DNA of 64,000 nucleotides, from contig CAZPUQ010000009.1 in NCBI GenBank assembly GCA_964589785.1, positions 38,573-102,572 on the forward strand, given 5' to 3'. This document shows positions 8,907 to 18,034 of the stretch, piece by piece. The notes beneath the pieces are model-generated. The model searched no databases and was not told the origin of the DNA. It worked only from the letters and a program-made list of their open reading frames with translations. The translations under genes and the position numbers were made by a program. This stretch comes from JAGVSR01 sp964589785. GTDB taxonomy: Bacteria; Pseudomonadota; Alphaproteobacteria; Rhizobiales; Hyphomicrobiaceae. Positions within the stretch are counted from its first letter, which is position 1, and each line of letters starts with the position of its first letter.

Positions 8907-10367
8907 TCAGTCCGGTGTATCGTTGCGGCCTTCCGGGGAGGCGCGGAACATGCGGATGCCTGCGAACGCCAGCGCGATCGTCAAGAGCGGGATCGCGTAG
9001 TTGAACACCGCGTAAGGCGCGTAGTGGAGCGTGCTCACGCCGAGCGTCGCGGACATGTAGGCGCCGCAACTGTTCCAGGGGATCAAGGCGGACGTCGGCG
9101 TTGCAGCAGCCGCCACCGTGCGCGATAGAACGACCGGCTCGAACCCGCGTTTGCCGAAGGCCGTCTTGAACATGCGGGCCGGCAGGACGAGGGCGATGTA
9201 CTGATCGCCTGTCACGGCATTCGTCGCCACGACGGCCGTGACCAGAGAGGCGACGAGCGAGCCTGTCGACCTCGCCGCATCGATTACCGGCGTGATGATG
9301 CGGCTGAGAACCCCCGCCTTCTCGACCACGCCGCCGAAGGCGAGCGCCGTGATGACGAGCCAGATGGTGTCCAGCATGCTGGCCATGCCGCCGCGGGAGG
9401 CAAGCTGATCGAGCGGAGCCACCCCCGTCGTCGATTTGTAGCCGCTCGCCAGCGCCAGCCAGACCCCCTTCACGAGCGCGAGCCAGGCGGGAATGTCGTC
9501 CGTGCCGCCCGCGAACGCGATCACGCGCTCGGGCGCGACGAGAACGGCGAGAAGGCCCCCGGCCAGCGCCCCGCTGAAGATCGCGGTGAAGGGGGGAAGC
9601 TTATAGTAGGCAAGAACAACCACCAGGATGAGCGGCAGGAACAGCCACGGCGTGATGCGGAAGGTGCCCTCGAACTTGGCCATGGCCTCGGCGGGGTCGA
9701 ACTGCGCGGGCTCGCCGAGAGCCCAGAACACGGCAAGCGCAATGAGCAGCGCCAGCCCGGAGAGCACGGCGGTCTCGCCGAGGTGACGATAGAGATCGGT
9801 GCCGGCCACGCCGGCCGCGAGGTTGGCCGTATCGGAGACGGGCGAGCTCGTATCTCCGAAATAGGCGCCGGAGATGACCGCGGCAGCGGTGATCGCGGGG
9901 TCGAGCCCCATGCTCTGGGCGATGCCCATGAGGCCGATGCCAACGGTGCCGACCGTAGTCCAGGACGTGCCGATACTGGCCGAGACCAGCGCGCACATGG
10001 CGGCTGCCGTGGCGTAGAAGAAGTTCGGGCTGAGGATCTGGAGGCCGTAATAGACCATGGCCACCAGTGTGCCGCTCAAGGCCCATGTGCCGATCAAGGC
10101 GCCGACGGCGAACAGAATGAAGATGGCTCCGATACCGGAGCTCACGCTCGCGACGGCGGCGTCGTTGATGTCCTTCAGCGTATGCCCGCAACGCCGCGCG
10201 ATAATCACTCCGATCATCGTCGCGAGCACCAGCGCCACCTGTGTCGGACCGCCTATGCTCGCATCGCCGAACAGGAAGTAGGACGCCGCCACGAGGATGA
10301 CGAGGCCGGCGACGGGGACGATGGCCTCCAGCAGCGTCGGGGGTCTCGTGGGGTCGGTCTCGGGCAT
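8907..10367 (-). CDS. NhaC-type Na+/H+ antiporter family protein
   Basis: 486 aa with about 12 membrane helices. Family marks include SASIGTSWTTVGTVGIGL (about residue 130), ISGAYFGDTSSPVSDTANLA (about 165) and LIPWNSCGAY (about 430), all typical of the NhaC/ion transporter superfamily. It is the last gene of a minus-strand run arcD-like, arcA, nhaC-like. That placement suggests it moves a product or counter-ion of arginine breakdown (ornithine, citrulline or Na+/H+), though a plain sodium-proton antiporter is equally possible. Confidence 0.82.
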   Translation of the reverse strand: MPETDPTRPPTLLEAIVPVAGLVILVAASYFLFGDASIGGPTQVALVLATMIGVIIARRCGHTLKDINDAAVASVSSGIGAIFILFAVGALIGTWALSGTLVAMVYYGLQILSPNFFYATAAAMCALVSASIGTSWTTVGTVGIGLMGIAQSMGLDPAITAAAVISGAYFGDTSSPVSDTANLAAGVAGTDLYRHLGETAVLSGLALLIALAVFWALGEPAQFDPAEAMAKFEGTFRITPWLFLPLILVVVLAYYKLPPFTAIFSGALAGGLLAVLVAPERVIAFAGGTDDIPAWLALVKGVWLALASGYKSTTGVAPLDQLASRGGMASMLDTIWLVITALAFGGVVEKAGVLSRIITPVIDAARSTGSLVASLVTAVVATNAVTGDQYIALVLPARMFKTAFGKRGFEPVVLSRTVAAAATPTSALIPWNSCGAYMSATLGVSTLHYAPYAVFNYAIPLLTIALAFAGIRMFRASPEGRNDTPD

Positions 10368-10381
10368 CTCGTTCCCAATCC

Positions 10382-10412
10382 GGACGCGCCGGCGGCCACG
10401 CCGGGCGCGTCC
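10382..10412 (-). other. Hairpin between arcA and the NhaC gene
   Basis: GGACGCGCC (10382-10390) pairs with 10404-10412. It has no U-tract, so it is more likely a processing or mRNA-stability element within the arc transcript than a full terminator. Confidence 0.35.
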
Positions 10413-10445
10413 ATGGCTGACTCCCGCTCGTCTCGCCGCCGCCGA

Positions 10446-11699
10446 TCAGTAATCGACGGGCTCGCGGATGATGGGGCAGGTCATGCAATGTCCGCCGCCC
10501 CGGCCGCGGCCGAGCTCGGCGCCCACGATCGTCACGACCTCGATGCCTTCCTTGCGCAGCAGGGTGTTCGTGTAGGTGTTCCGATCGTAGGCAAAGACCA
10601 CGCCGGGCGAGGCACATACGAGATTGGCGCCGCTGTCCCACTGGGTCCGTTCGCGCATGTAGGCGTTGCCGCCCGTCTCCACGACGCGCAATTTCTTGAG
10701 CCCCAGGGCCTCGGCGACGGTCTCGACGAACGGCTTCTCGTCCTTGTGCAGCTCGATCCCGCTCGGCGTATCGGCAGGCCGGTAGGAGTAGGCCAAGATA
10801 TTGTAGACGATGTCGGGATAGAGCAGGACGCAGTCGCGATCGGCGAAGGTGAAGACCGTGTCGAGGTGCATCGCCGCGCGCAGCTTCGGCATGGCCGCCA
10901 CGATGACGCGCTCGGCGGCCTTCTGCCGGAACAGCGACGCGGCCAACTGGCTTATGGCCTGCCGGGACGTACGCTCGCTCATGCCGATGAGCACGTTGCC
11001 CTTGCCGATCGGCATCACGTCGCCGCCTTCGAGCGTCGCCAGGCCATGGTCGTGGGTGGGATCGCCCCACCAGACGTTGACCTTGCCCGCGAAGTCGGGA
11101 TGGAACTTGTAGATTGAGGTCGTGAGGATCGTTTCCTCGTGCCGCGCGGGCCAATAGAGCGGGTTGAGCGTGCAGCCGCCGTAGATCCAGCACGTGGTAT
11201 CGCGCGTGTAGAGGGTGTTCGGCAGCGGCGGAAGCAGATACTCGGTTACGCCGGCGCCGTCCCGGACGAGCTTCAGCATCTCGCCGCCGCGAGCCTCGGG
11301 GAATTCGTAGGTGGAGAGGCCGCCGATCAGCGTCTCGGCAAGCTTGCGGTCGGGAAGCTCATCCAGGTAGCTGCGGATCTCGTCGACCAGCCCGAGGCCA
11401 ACCTGGTCGGGGATGACCTGGTTGTCGAGAATCCATTTCCGGGCTTCCGGAATGGCCACCGTCTCCGTCAGGAGATTGTGCATCTCGACGACGTCGATGC
11501 CCCGGTCGCGCATCTTCTGCACGAAGTCGAAATGATCGCGCTTGGCATTCTCGACCCACAGCACGTCGTCGAACAGGAGCGCGTCGCAATTGCTCGGCGT
11601 CAACCTTTGATGGGCGATGCCCGGCGAGCACACCATCACCTTGTGCAGCTTGCCGACCTCAGAGTGGACACCAAAACTCATACCTTCAGGCGTCGCCAT
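10446..11699 (-). CDS. arcA: Arginine deiminase
   Basis: 417 aa, the usual length. It converts arginine to citrulline and ammonia in the cytoplasm. Catalytic segments are visible: the N-terminal EVGKLHKVMVCSPG, LYTRDTTCWI, the LEGGDVMPIG motif with the catalytic Asp, AMHLDTVFT with the catalytic His, and the C-terminal GGHCMTCP with the nucleophilic Cys. The start at 11699 has GGAGG upstream; the longer frame has none. It lies between an ArcD-like permease and an NhaC-type carrier, but arcB and arcC are absent nearby. Confidence 0.95.
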   Translation of the reverse strand: MATPEGMSFGVHSEVGKLHKVMVCSPGIAHQRLTPSNCDALLFDDVLWVENAKRDHFDFVQKMRDRGIDVVEMHNLLTETVAIPEARKWILDNQVIPDQVGLGLVDEIRSYLDELPDRKLAETLIGGLSTYEFPEARGGEMLKLVRDGAGVTEYLLPPLPNTLYTRDTTCWIYGGCTLNPLYWPARHEETILTTSIYKFHPDFAGKVNVWWGDPTHDHGLATLEGGDVMPIGKGNVLIGMSERTSRQAISQLAASLFRQKAAERVIVAAMPKLRAAMHLDTVFTFADRDCVLLYPDIVYNILAYSYRPADTPSGIELHKDEKPFVETVAEALGLKKLRVVETGGNAYMRERTQWDSGANLVCASPGVVFAYDRNTYTNTLLRKEGIEVVTIVGAELGRGRGGGHCMTCPIIREPVDY

Positions 11700-11719
11700 T
11701 AAGACCTCCGGCGTGTTTA

Positions 11720-13156
11720 TCAGATTGTGATCCAGCCCGTTGCCAGGCCGTAGAGTCCGATGACGCAGCACGCGGCCGCGACGATGAAGATGACCCACTC
11801 GACCGGGGTGAAGACGGTCTTGTTCTGCTCCCGGCGGGCCCAGAGGTAGAGGATCGTGCCCGGCGCGTAGAGGACGGCGGACAAGAGAATGAACTTCAGC
11901 CCGCCGGCATAGATCATGAAGAGCGTGTAGAGCGCGGCGAGGCCGGAGATGATGAGATCGCGGTTTCGCTCCTGCGGCCTTATCTCATAGGTCTCGCCGC
12001 GCTGGGCGATGAGATAGCCGTAGGCCGCAACCAGCAGGTAGGGGATGAGCGCCATCGCGCTCGTCATCTTCAGCATCAGCGAAAAGGCGTCCTGCGACCA
12101 GTACGTGCTGATGACGAAGAGCTGCACGATGATGTTGGTCAGCCACAATGCCGCGGCCGGCACCTTGTTCTCGTTCTCGGTCGCGAAGACCTTCGGCATG
12201 TCGTTCGGCTTGGCGGCGGACCACAGCACCTCGGCGCAGATCAGCGACCACGCGAGATAAGCGCCGAGGACGGAGATCAAGAGGCCGACGCTGACGAAGA
12301 CCGCGCCCCAGGGGCCGACGACCGCTTCCAGAACCGCGGCCATGGACGGCTGGCGCATCGCTGCGATGTCCGCCCGCGGCAGCACGGCGTAGGGCAGCAA
12401 CGTCACGAGCACCATCAGGGCCAGGACGCCGATGAAGCCAAGGATGGTGGCCACACCCACGTCGGAGCGCTTTTCGGCGTAACGCGAGTAGACGCTGGCG
12501 CCCTCGATGCCGAGAAACACGAAGACGGTGACGAGCATCGTGGCCCGGACCTGCTCGAAGAGGCCGGTGTCCGGCATCCCTTCGCCGCCCCAGAAGTTGG
12601 CGCGGAAGAGATCGGCTTTGAACGCCACGAAGAGAATGAGAATGAATACGAGGATGGGGACGATCTTGGCGATCGTGACGACGGTGTTGATAAAGGTCGC
12701 CTGCTTGATCCCGCGCAGGATCATGAAATGGAACAGCCAGATGCCGACCGAGGCGACGGCGATGGCGGCAACGGTGTTGCCGTCGCCGAAGACCGGAAAG
12801 AAGGCACCGAGCGTCGACTTGATGAGGACCCAGTACGAGACGTTCCCGATGCAGCTTCCGATCCAGTATCCCAGAGCCGCAAGAAACCCCGGATAATTGC
12901 CGAAGCCGGCCTTGGCATAGGCGTAGACACCGGCATCCAGGTCCGGCTTGCGCTCGGCGAGGATCTGGAAGACGCGGGCCAGGAGGTACATGCCCGTGCC
13001 AGCGACGGTCCACGCTAGGAGCGCGCCGAACGGCCCGGTTGCGATGCCGAACGTACGCGGAAGGGAGAATATTCCGGCCCCCACCATCGAGCCGACGACC
13101 ATCGCCGTCAGCGCCTGAATCGACAGCTTTTGCGTCGCGCCTGCTCCCGATGCCAT
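11720..13156 (-). CDS. APC-family basic amino acid antiporter (ArcD-like)
   Basis: 478 aa with 12 membrane helices. The N-terminal MVVGSMVGAGIFSLPR is the glycine-rich signature of APC antiporters, and the length and order match the arginine/ornithine and lysine permease subgroup. The start chosen has AAGGAG 7 bases upstream; the longer GTG start lacks one. It lies 20 bases before arcA and very likely supplies arginine in exchange for ornithine or citrulline. Whether the exchange partner is ornithine cannot be read from sequence. Confidence 0.85.
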   Translation of the reverse strand: MASGAGATQKLSIQALTAMVVGSMVGAGIFSLPRTFGIATGPFGALLAWTVAGTGMYLLARVFQILAERKPDLDAGVYAYAKAGFGNYPGFLAALGYWIGSCIGNVSYWVLIKSTLGAFFPVFGDGNTVAAIAVASVGIWLFHFMILRGIKQATFINTVVTIAKIVPILVFILILFVAFKADLFRANFWGGEGMPDTGLFEQVRATMLVTVFVFLGIEGASVYSRYAEKRSDVGVATILGFIGVLALMVLVTLLPYAVLPRADIAAMRQPSMAAVLEAVVGPWGAVFVSVGLLISVLGAYLAWSLICAEVLWSAAKPNDMPKVFATENENKVPAAALWLTNIIVQLFVISTYWSQDAFSLMLKMTSAMALIPYLLVAAYGYLIAQRGETYEIRPQERNRDLIISGLAALYTLFMIYAGGLKFILLSAVLYAPGTILYLWARREQNKTVFTPVEWVIFIVAAACCVIGLYGLATGWITI

Positions 13157-13689
13157 CACACTCTCCTTGGTGTTCTCGTCTAGCCGGTCAGTCACGTTAG
13201 GGCCGGCGCCTCGCCCCGTGTTCGCATCGCGCGAGACGGGCGGTCACAGCCGCAGGGCGGATGATCAGGATGTCGACGACGGCGGATTTGGCGGCGTGGA
13301 TGTTGTGGGCGGTGCGGCCGCCCTCATCGTGGGAGCAGGCCGACCCTCGGCCTTTGCAGGAGCCGCTACGGCTCCCAGCATTCCGGCCGCTGCGGCGGCC
13401 GATCGTACAGACTTCATCGGTGGCTCCCTAGACGCCGGGCATTGCGACGATTCTTTTTTCTTTCGCTAATCGCGCTTCAGCCGAAGCAAAACCGTTTCCG
13501 CCATAAACGGTTAGGAAATCGATTTGGCATCGCCAAGCACGATCGGTCCCCGCAACGATTGGCAGCGTAGACATCTTTAGATCGCGGTGCCACTGAAAAT
13601 TAGGAAAGCTTTTCTCGCCGGCGGGCTCCTCGGCGGGTGCAATAGTCGTTCTAAGCAACCGGCATAGCGGCAAAAGGCGGGAGGCGAGC
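13157..13689. other. Intergenic region upstream of the arc operon
   Basis: A 530-base gap. It holds one possible 50-codon ORF (listed separately) and an AT-richer stretch around 13440-13620 that may carry promoters. No other structure was found. Confidence 0.4.
13265..13417 (-). CDS. Possible small secreted protein (50 aa)
   Basis: A 50-codon ORF reads as a signal peptide (MKSVRSAAAAAGMLGAVAAP) followed by a short Pro/Thr/Ser-rich tail. A plausible AGGGAG ribosome site precedes the ATG by 7 bases. It lies upstream of the arcD-like gene on the same strand. In DNA this GC-rich such ORFs can arise by chance, so it is offered with low confidence. Confidence 0.25.
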   Translation of the reverse strand: MKSVRSAAAAAGMLGAVAAPAKAEGRPAPTMRAAAPPTTSTPPNPPSSTS

Positions 13690-14376
13690 TTATTGGGCGG
13701 ATATCGCCTGGGGCAGCGCGTTGAGCTCGGACCAGCCGTACCACATGATCTGGATGCCGATGCAGAGCAGGATGAACGCCATGAGGCGCGTCATCACGAG
13801 CATTCCGACATCGCCCAGCCAGGCGACGACCGCCGTCGAGTTGCGGAAGATCAGGTAGAGCGCGAGGGACACGATCATCGCCCCGGTCGCCGCAACGACC
13901 GCGCCGGCGAGATAGAGAACGGGCGTCGTCGGGATCTGTGCGCCGAGGGCGATCGACGCGGCGATCGTGCCGGGGCCGGTCGTCAGCGGGAACGTAATCG
14001 GAAAGAAGCTGCGGCGGACGACCTCGGCGTGGCTCATTTCCGACGTCGCTTGCGCGGCCTTCGCGTGCACGTCGTCGTCCTCGGTGTGATGCAGCATGCG
14101 CCAGGCGGTGGACGCGACGAGGAGGCCGCCGCCGATGCGCACCACGGGCAGCGAGATCCCGAACAACGCGAGCACATAGGTGCCGATCAGCATCGCCGTC
14201 ACGATAACGAACCAGCTATTGACGGCCACCTGCTTGGCGAGGCGTCCGGCGAGGGCCCGATCCTGGCCGACGGTCGCCACGAACACCGGCGCCGTGCTGA
14301 GCGGATTGATGATCGGCAGCAGCGTCACCGGGACGAGCAACAGGGACTTCAGGATCGGGATGAGCAGATGTTCCAA
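13690..14376 (-). CDS. MarC family integral membrane protein
   Basis: 228 aa with six membrane helices in the MarC/SnatA pattern, including LLPIINPLSTAPVFVA near the N-terminus and FFPITFPLTTGPGTIA at mid-chain. Some relatives export small amino acids; for most the substrate is unknown. The start is a TTG with no clear ribosome site, so the exact N-terminus is uncertain. It stands alone on its strand, with gaps of more than 300 bases on both sides. Confidence 0.85.
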   Translation of the reverse strand: MEHLLIPILKSLLLVPVTLLPIINPLSTAPVFVATVGQDRALAGRLAKQVAVNSWFVIVTAMLIGTYVLALFGISLPVVRIGGGLLVASTAWRMLHHTEDDDVHAKAAQATSEMSHAEVVRRSFFPITFPLTTGPGTIAASIALGAQIPTTPVLYLAGAVVAATGAMIVSLALYLIFRNSTAVVAWLGDVGMLVMTRLMAFILLCIGIQIMWYGWSELNALPQAISAQ

Positions 14377-14748
14377 GGGGTGTCCACGCGCGTGCCGAGG
14401 TCGTTGTCAGGAGCGGCGCTGAGGGGCGGGCATGGCAGCCGCGGCCCGGCTGCACGTTGACGAACCCGGGTGCCATGGTGCCGACCGGCCCTATAGCGGA
14501 CTTCAAGGTCCGTCGTCCATTCGGCTGCCGTTTCTCCGGCCGCTCGCCACTACGGAACATGTGGTGGCGTGATGAATTTCTAAGTCACAGCCGTCGCCTG
14601 TCGATCGGGTGATGTTGCGGCGGGGCACCAGTGTAACATTTGCGAATGCTTATACGGAAAACTTCCTTGTGCGGCGCAATAAGTGTTTCTATGCTCAAGT
14701 CCGAGGTTCAAGGCCTACCGGTTCACGAAACCCGATGGAGGGGACGTG
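14377..14748. other. Intergenic region with no recognised feature
   Basis: The 372-base divergent gap between marC and the secreted EreA/ChaN-like gene. It becomes AT-richer from about 14560 to 14700, as expected of a promoter region. No RNA motif or ORF is supported. Confidence 0.4.
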
Positions 14749-15729
14749 ATGCGCTCGTTCGCAGGTCTCGGGATTCTTGCGGCGGGCTGGATTTCCGCCG
14801 CGGCCTCGCCTGGAGCGGCAGGCGAGGCCTTGCCGGTCGCCAGTCTGCGCGACGTCTTCACCCGAAATGACCTCGTTTTTCTCGGTGACGTGAAGCACGG
14901 CGTTGAGACGCGCGTAGCCTTTTTTTCTTCCGAAGGTCTGTTTGCGGCGATGGCGGCGAGCGGCGTCCGGCATGTCGCCATCGAGATGCCGCGCGTTCTC
15001 GGCCGGCAGGCCATGGGCGTGGAGACGGACGCCGACGTTGAACTCTTCGCCGAGGACGTCGTTCGCTCCCAACGCTGGCATTTCGTCGATCCGGACCGCG
15101 GGGACGAGGAGCCTGAGGCCAATCAGCGTCGCGTGGCAATGGCGCTTGCCCGCCAGGTGCTGTTGGCCCGGCGCTTCGGGATCAATCCGATCTTCTACGA
15201 TTTCAACAATCCTTTCGGCAATTTCACGACTTTGCACGATCCGGTCTATCGCTGCCTGGCCGAGCTCAGCTCGGTGACATGGGTGCGCTACGGGCTCGAC
15301 CAAAAGGTGTCGAAGGCGGATCGCGATGCGGCCATCATGCGCGAGCGCTTCAGCCACGACGATGAGCTTGCCGCTTTCATCGAGGGCGAGGTCAAGCGCA
15401 ACGGCGGCGGCAAGGTCGTCGTCATCCCCGGCTACGCGCATGCGGTCCTGCCGAACGGGCTTGCGGACCGGCTGGAACAGCGTCTCGGGCACCGTGCGGC
15501 CGTCGTCGGAATTTTCTCGGATGGGGGCGAGGAGGTGGCGTTCGTCGATTTTCTCGACGAGCAGGCGCGACTTCTCCAAATCGACCTGTCGCGCGCGCCG
15601 CATTACCGCTACCGGATCTCCACGGACACGATCGAGCCGGAAGCAGAGCATCAGCGCTACGTGTTGCTCGACCACGCCCGGCAGGGCCGGATTCCGGCCG
15701 TGTGCCACCAGACCGCGGCTGCCGAATAA
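14749..15729 (+). CDS. Secreted EreA/ChaN (Tiki-like) fold protein
   Basis: 326 aa from an ATG with GGAGGGG upstream. Residues 1-24 are a signal peptide. The body opens with LVFLGDVKHGVETR and continues with VRHVAIEMPR and, late in the chain, VVVIPGYAHAV. Spaced Glu/His motifs of this kind occur in the erythromycin-esterase/ChaN/TraB superfamily of metal-dependent hydrolases. The first motif has Asp-Val-Lys-His where the family usually has a Glu-x-x-His. Substrate unknown. Placed just before the PQQ island but convergent with it, so not obviously part of it. Confidence 0.5.
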   Translation: MRSFAGLGILAAGWISAAASPGAAGEALPVASLRDVFTRNDLVFLGDVKHGVETRVAFFSSEGLFAAMAASGVRHVAIEMPRVLGRQAMGVETDADVELFAEDVVRSQRWHFVDPDRGDEEPEANQRRVAMALARQVLLARRFGINPIFYDFNNPFGNFTTLHDPVYRCLAELSSVTWVRYGLDQKVSKADRDAAIMRERFSHDDELAAFIEGEVKRNGGGKVVVIPGYAHAVLPNGLADRLEQRLGHRAAVVGIFSDGGEEVAFVDFLDEQARLLQIDLSRAPHYRYRISTDTIEPEAEHQRYVLLDHARQGRIPAVCHQTAAAE

Positions 15730-15778
15730 GCCCTGGGGTCCTTCAGGCCGCCCCGATGATCAACGCCTGAAATGGCCT

Positions 15779-15933
15779 GCGCGGATCGCGGCCTGCGCCG
15801 CGATGACGTCATCGGGTGGGTGCGCACCGCACCCTCAACGTCACCCCCGCGAAGGCGGGGGCCTGCGCAAGCCTTAGATGGAGCGCATTTGAAGGAGCTT
15901 GCGCGGATCGCGGCCTGCGCCGCGATGACGTCA
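15779..15933. repeat. Palindromic REP/BIME-like element
   Basis: Two identical 33-base copies lie at 15779-15811 and 15901-15933. Each contains a hairpin (TCGCGGC with GCCGCGA, 4-base loop). Between them is a second hairpin in the opposite sense, CCCCCGC-GAAG-GCGGGGG (15844-15861). This alternating arrangement is typical of bacterial interspersed mosaic elements. Similar 'CCCCGCGAAGGCGGGG' repeats are widespread in alphaproteobacterial genomes. It lies in the convergent gap between two genes. Confidence 0.8.
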
Positions 15934-15942
15934 AAAGGGCGA

Positions 15943-17277
15943 TCAACACGCCGGGACGGGGATGAAGGCTTGCAGATCGGTGCCTCCGCCATCGGCAGCG
16001 ACAACCTTCAGAATGCCGCCGAGCGCGCTCACCCGCTCGCGCATGCCGCGCAGACCGAATCCGTCCGAGGTTTCTTCGGGAATGCCTTCCCCGTCGTCGC
16101 GGACGGTGATCGCAATGCCTGCGCCAGGGGGGCCGGCATCGGTGCGGGAGACGCCGGCAACGATCCGCGACGCCCCGGCATGCCGGTAGGCGTTCGTCAG
16201 GCCTTCCTGCACGACCCGGTAAATCGTCAGGACGGTCGTGGCGTCGAGATCGTCGAAGGGACCGGAGATGGCGAGCGCCAGCGACGTCTCGGGCTGCTGC
16301 TTGCGCCACATGTCGGCGAGCGCCTCGAGCGTGGGCGCAAGGCCCAGCTCCTGCAGTCCGGCAGGACTGAGACGCTGCAGAACCCGGCGGTTCGTTTGCT
16401 GCAGGGCGTCCGTGCGCTCCAGCATCGTTGAGACGTCGCGCCGGATGCGGTCCGGATCGATCTGGCCTTTGCCGATCAGTCCGGCGAGAGCCGTGCCGGA
16501 GGCCCGTAACGAGAAGAGGTAGGGGCCGAGTTCGTCGTGGAGCTCGCGCGCGACCTCGCGGCGCTCCTCGTCCTGGATGCGCACGACGGCCGTCGCGAGC
16601 CGCCGGTTCTCGTCGCGCGCGCGGTTGAGAGCGCCGGCCAGCGCGTTGATGTGATCGCCGATGCCGGCGATCTCAGGCGGGCCGCGGCGGGGCACCTCGA
16701 CGTCGTAGTTGCCCTCCTCCAGGTGCGTGATCGCCGCGTGCAGGGCCTCGATCGGCGCCAGCGCGGAACGGATCTGAAAGTAGGTGACGGCGAAGGCGAA
16801 CAGCGCGAAGAGCGCGCCGTAGAGCGCGATCCGGCCGATTGTCTCCCAGACCTCGCGCATCTCGTCGCTGCCGTCGCCGGCGATCAGGATGGTGCCGAGG
16901 GAGCGCCCGCCGACGTCGACGGGCACGCGGATCACGCGCTCTTCCTCGAGCAGAAGCCAGGCAGGAATGGAGGCGCCGGGCTTGCGCGTGGCGGGCACCA
17001 CATTGCCGCGCTCGGGCATGCGGGTTGCGAGGGTCACCGAGACGTGACGCTGGTTGCGCAGCCCGGCCACGAGCCCGGCGAGCGCATCCTCCGGATGGGG
17101 CGAGGAATGGAGAGCTTCGACGGACGAGCGCACGACCCCTTCCGTCACCCTGAGGCTACTCGTGATCTCGTTCCTCAGGCGGGGTCCGGCATCGAGAAGA
17201 AGGGCCGCGACCATCGACGCGATGGCCAGGGCGAGGACGAGGCCGAGGGCAAGGTTCAGACGCAGCTTCAGTGACAT
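15943..17277 (-). CDS. MoxY-like sensor histidine kinase (module 1)
   Basis: 444 aa from the internal ATG (a GTG 19 codons earlier is possible). Membrane helices at about residues 5-27 and 149-168 flank a periplasmic sensor domain of the LapD/MoxY type. A HAMP-like linker follows, then a HisKA_3 dimerisation domain with phospho-acceptor His247 in EVARELHDELGPY. The ATPase domain has an N box (EGLTNAYRHAG) and DDGEGIP. It is divergent from a NarL-type regulator, 139 bases away, and thus pairs with it. In Paracoccus, MoxY/MoxX control methanol oxidation, and the adjacent PQQ dehydrogenase fits the same role. Confidence 0.87.
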   Translation of the reverse strand: MSLKLRLNLALGLVLALAIASMVAALLLDAGPRLRNEITSSLRVTEGVVRSSVEALHSSPHPEDALAGLVAGLRNQRHVSVTLATRMPERGNVVPATRKPGASIPAWLLLEEERVIRVPVDVGGRSLGTILIAGDGSDEMREVWETIGRIALYGALFALFAFAVTYFQIRSALAPIEALHAAITHLEEGNYDVEVPRRGPPEIAGIGDHINALAGALNRARDENRRLATAVVRIQDEERREVARELHDELGPYLFSLRASGTALAGLIGKGQIDPDRIRRDVSTMLERTDALQQTNRRVLQRLSPAGLQELGLAPTLEALADMWRKQQPETSLALAISGPFDDLDATTVLTIYRVVQEGLTNAYRHAGASRIVAGVSRTDAGPPGAGIAITVRDDGEGIPEETSDGFGLRGMRERVSALGGILKVVAADGGGTDLQAFIPVPAC

Positions 17278-17314
17278 GAGACTCAGCGTGTTGCTCAACT
17301 TGCCCGATTGCAGC

Positions 17315-17327
17315 GGGCAAAATTCCC
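17315..17327. promoter_or_regulatory. Candidate operator (GGGC-N5-TCCC) between kinase and regulator
   Basis: One instance of the palindrome that recurs in the PQQ island. It overlaps a second inverted repeat, TTGCCCG-N7-CGGGCAA (17300-17320), and the 7-mer CCCGATT occurs twice, 22 bases apart (17303 and 17325), or two helical turns. The position between divergent regulator genes fits autoregulation. Binding is inferred, not shown. Confidence 0.35.
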
Positions 17328-17416
17328 GATTCACCGGATGCGCGCACCGCAGCTTGACGCTCGCCTCGGTAGATCGATACGTAACACAGTAACAGCCCGT
17401 TTCGGAGGGAGCCGGA

Positions 17417-18034
17417 TTGAAAGTTCTCGTCGTCGAGGATCATTCGATCGTCGTTGCAGGCTGTCGCGCGATGTTTGCCGACGATCCGGACGTTCAGCTT
17501 CTGGCCGCGCGGACGCTCGAGGAAGGGCGGCGGCTGCAGCGCGCGGAGCGGCCGGACGTGACTGTCGTCGACATCAATCTCCCCGACGGCTCCGGACTCG
17601 ATTTCGCGCGCGATCTCGCCACCGCCTCACCCGGCGCGAAGGTGATCGTCTTCACCATGAGCGATGCGCCGGTGCTGGCCATGCAGGCGATCGAGAACGG
17701 CGCGCTCGGCTACGTGAGCAAGAGCGGGGATCCGCAAGAGCTGCGTGAGGCCGTCTACGCGGTCCACTCCGGGGGGCGCTGGCTGCCGAACACGCTCCTG
17801 CAGGAGGTGGCGCTGTTGCGCGTCGATCGCAGCCGGCGGGCGCTGATGCTGAGCGACCGCCAGATCCAGATCCTGAAGGCGCTGGTGCGCGGCAAGAGCA
17901 TGGCCGAGATCGCCGACGAGCTCGATGTTTGCTACAAGACGGTCGCGACCGACTGCGCGGCCATGCGCACGAAGCTCAATGCCCGCACGTCGTCCGAAAT
18001 GGTGCGCGTCGCGGCCGAGATGAAGATCGTCTAG
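17417..18034 (+). CDS. NarL/LuxR-family response regulator (MoxX-like, module 1)
   Basis: 205 aa from a TTG start with CGGAGGGAG upstream. The receiver domain (1-120) has the acidic pair in VVEDH, the phospho-Asp in VVDINLPDGSG (about residue 54), the Thr in VFTMSD and the Lys in YVSKS. The C-terminal LuxR helix-turn-helix (about 140-200) reads LSDRQIQILKALVRGKSMAE. It is the cognate partner of the divergent MoxY-like kinase and lies just upstream of the first PQQ dehydrogenase, its likely target. Confidence 0.9.
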   Translation: MKVLVVEDHSIVVAGCRAMFADDPDVQLLAARTLEEGRRLQRAERPDVTVVDINLPDGSGLDFARDLATASPGAKVIVFTMSDAPVLAMQAIENGALGYVSKSGDPQELREAVYAVHSGGRWLPNTLLQEVALLRVDRSRRALMLSDRQIQILKALVRGKSMAEIADELDVCYKTVATDCAAMRTKLNARTSSEMVRVAAEMKIV

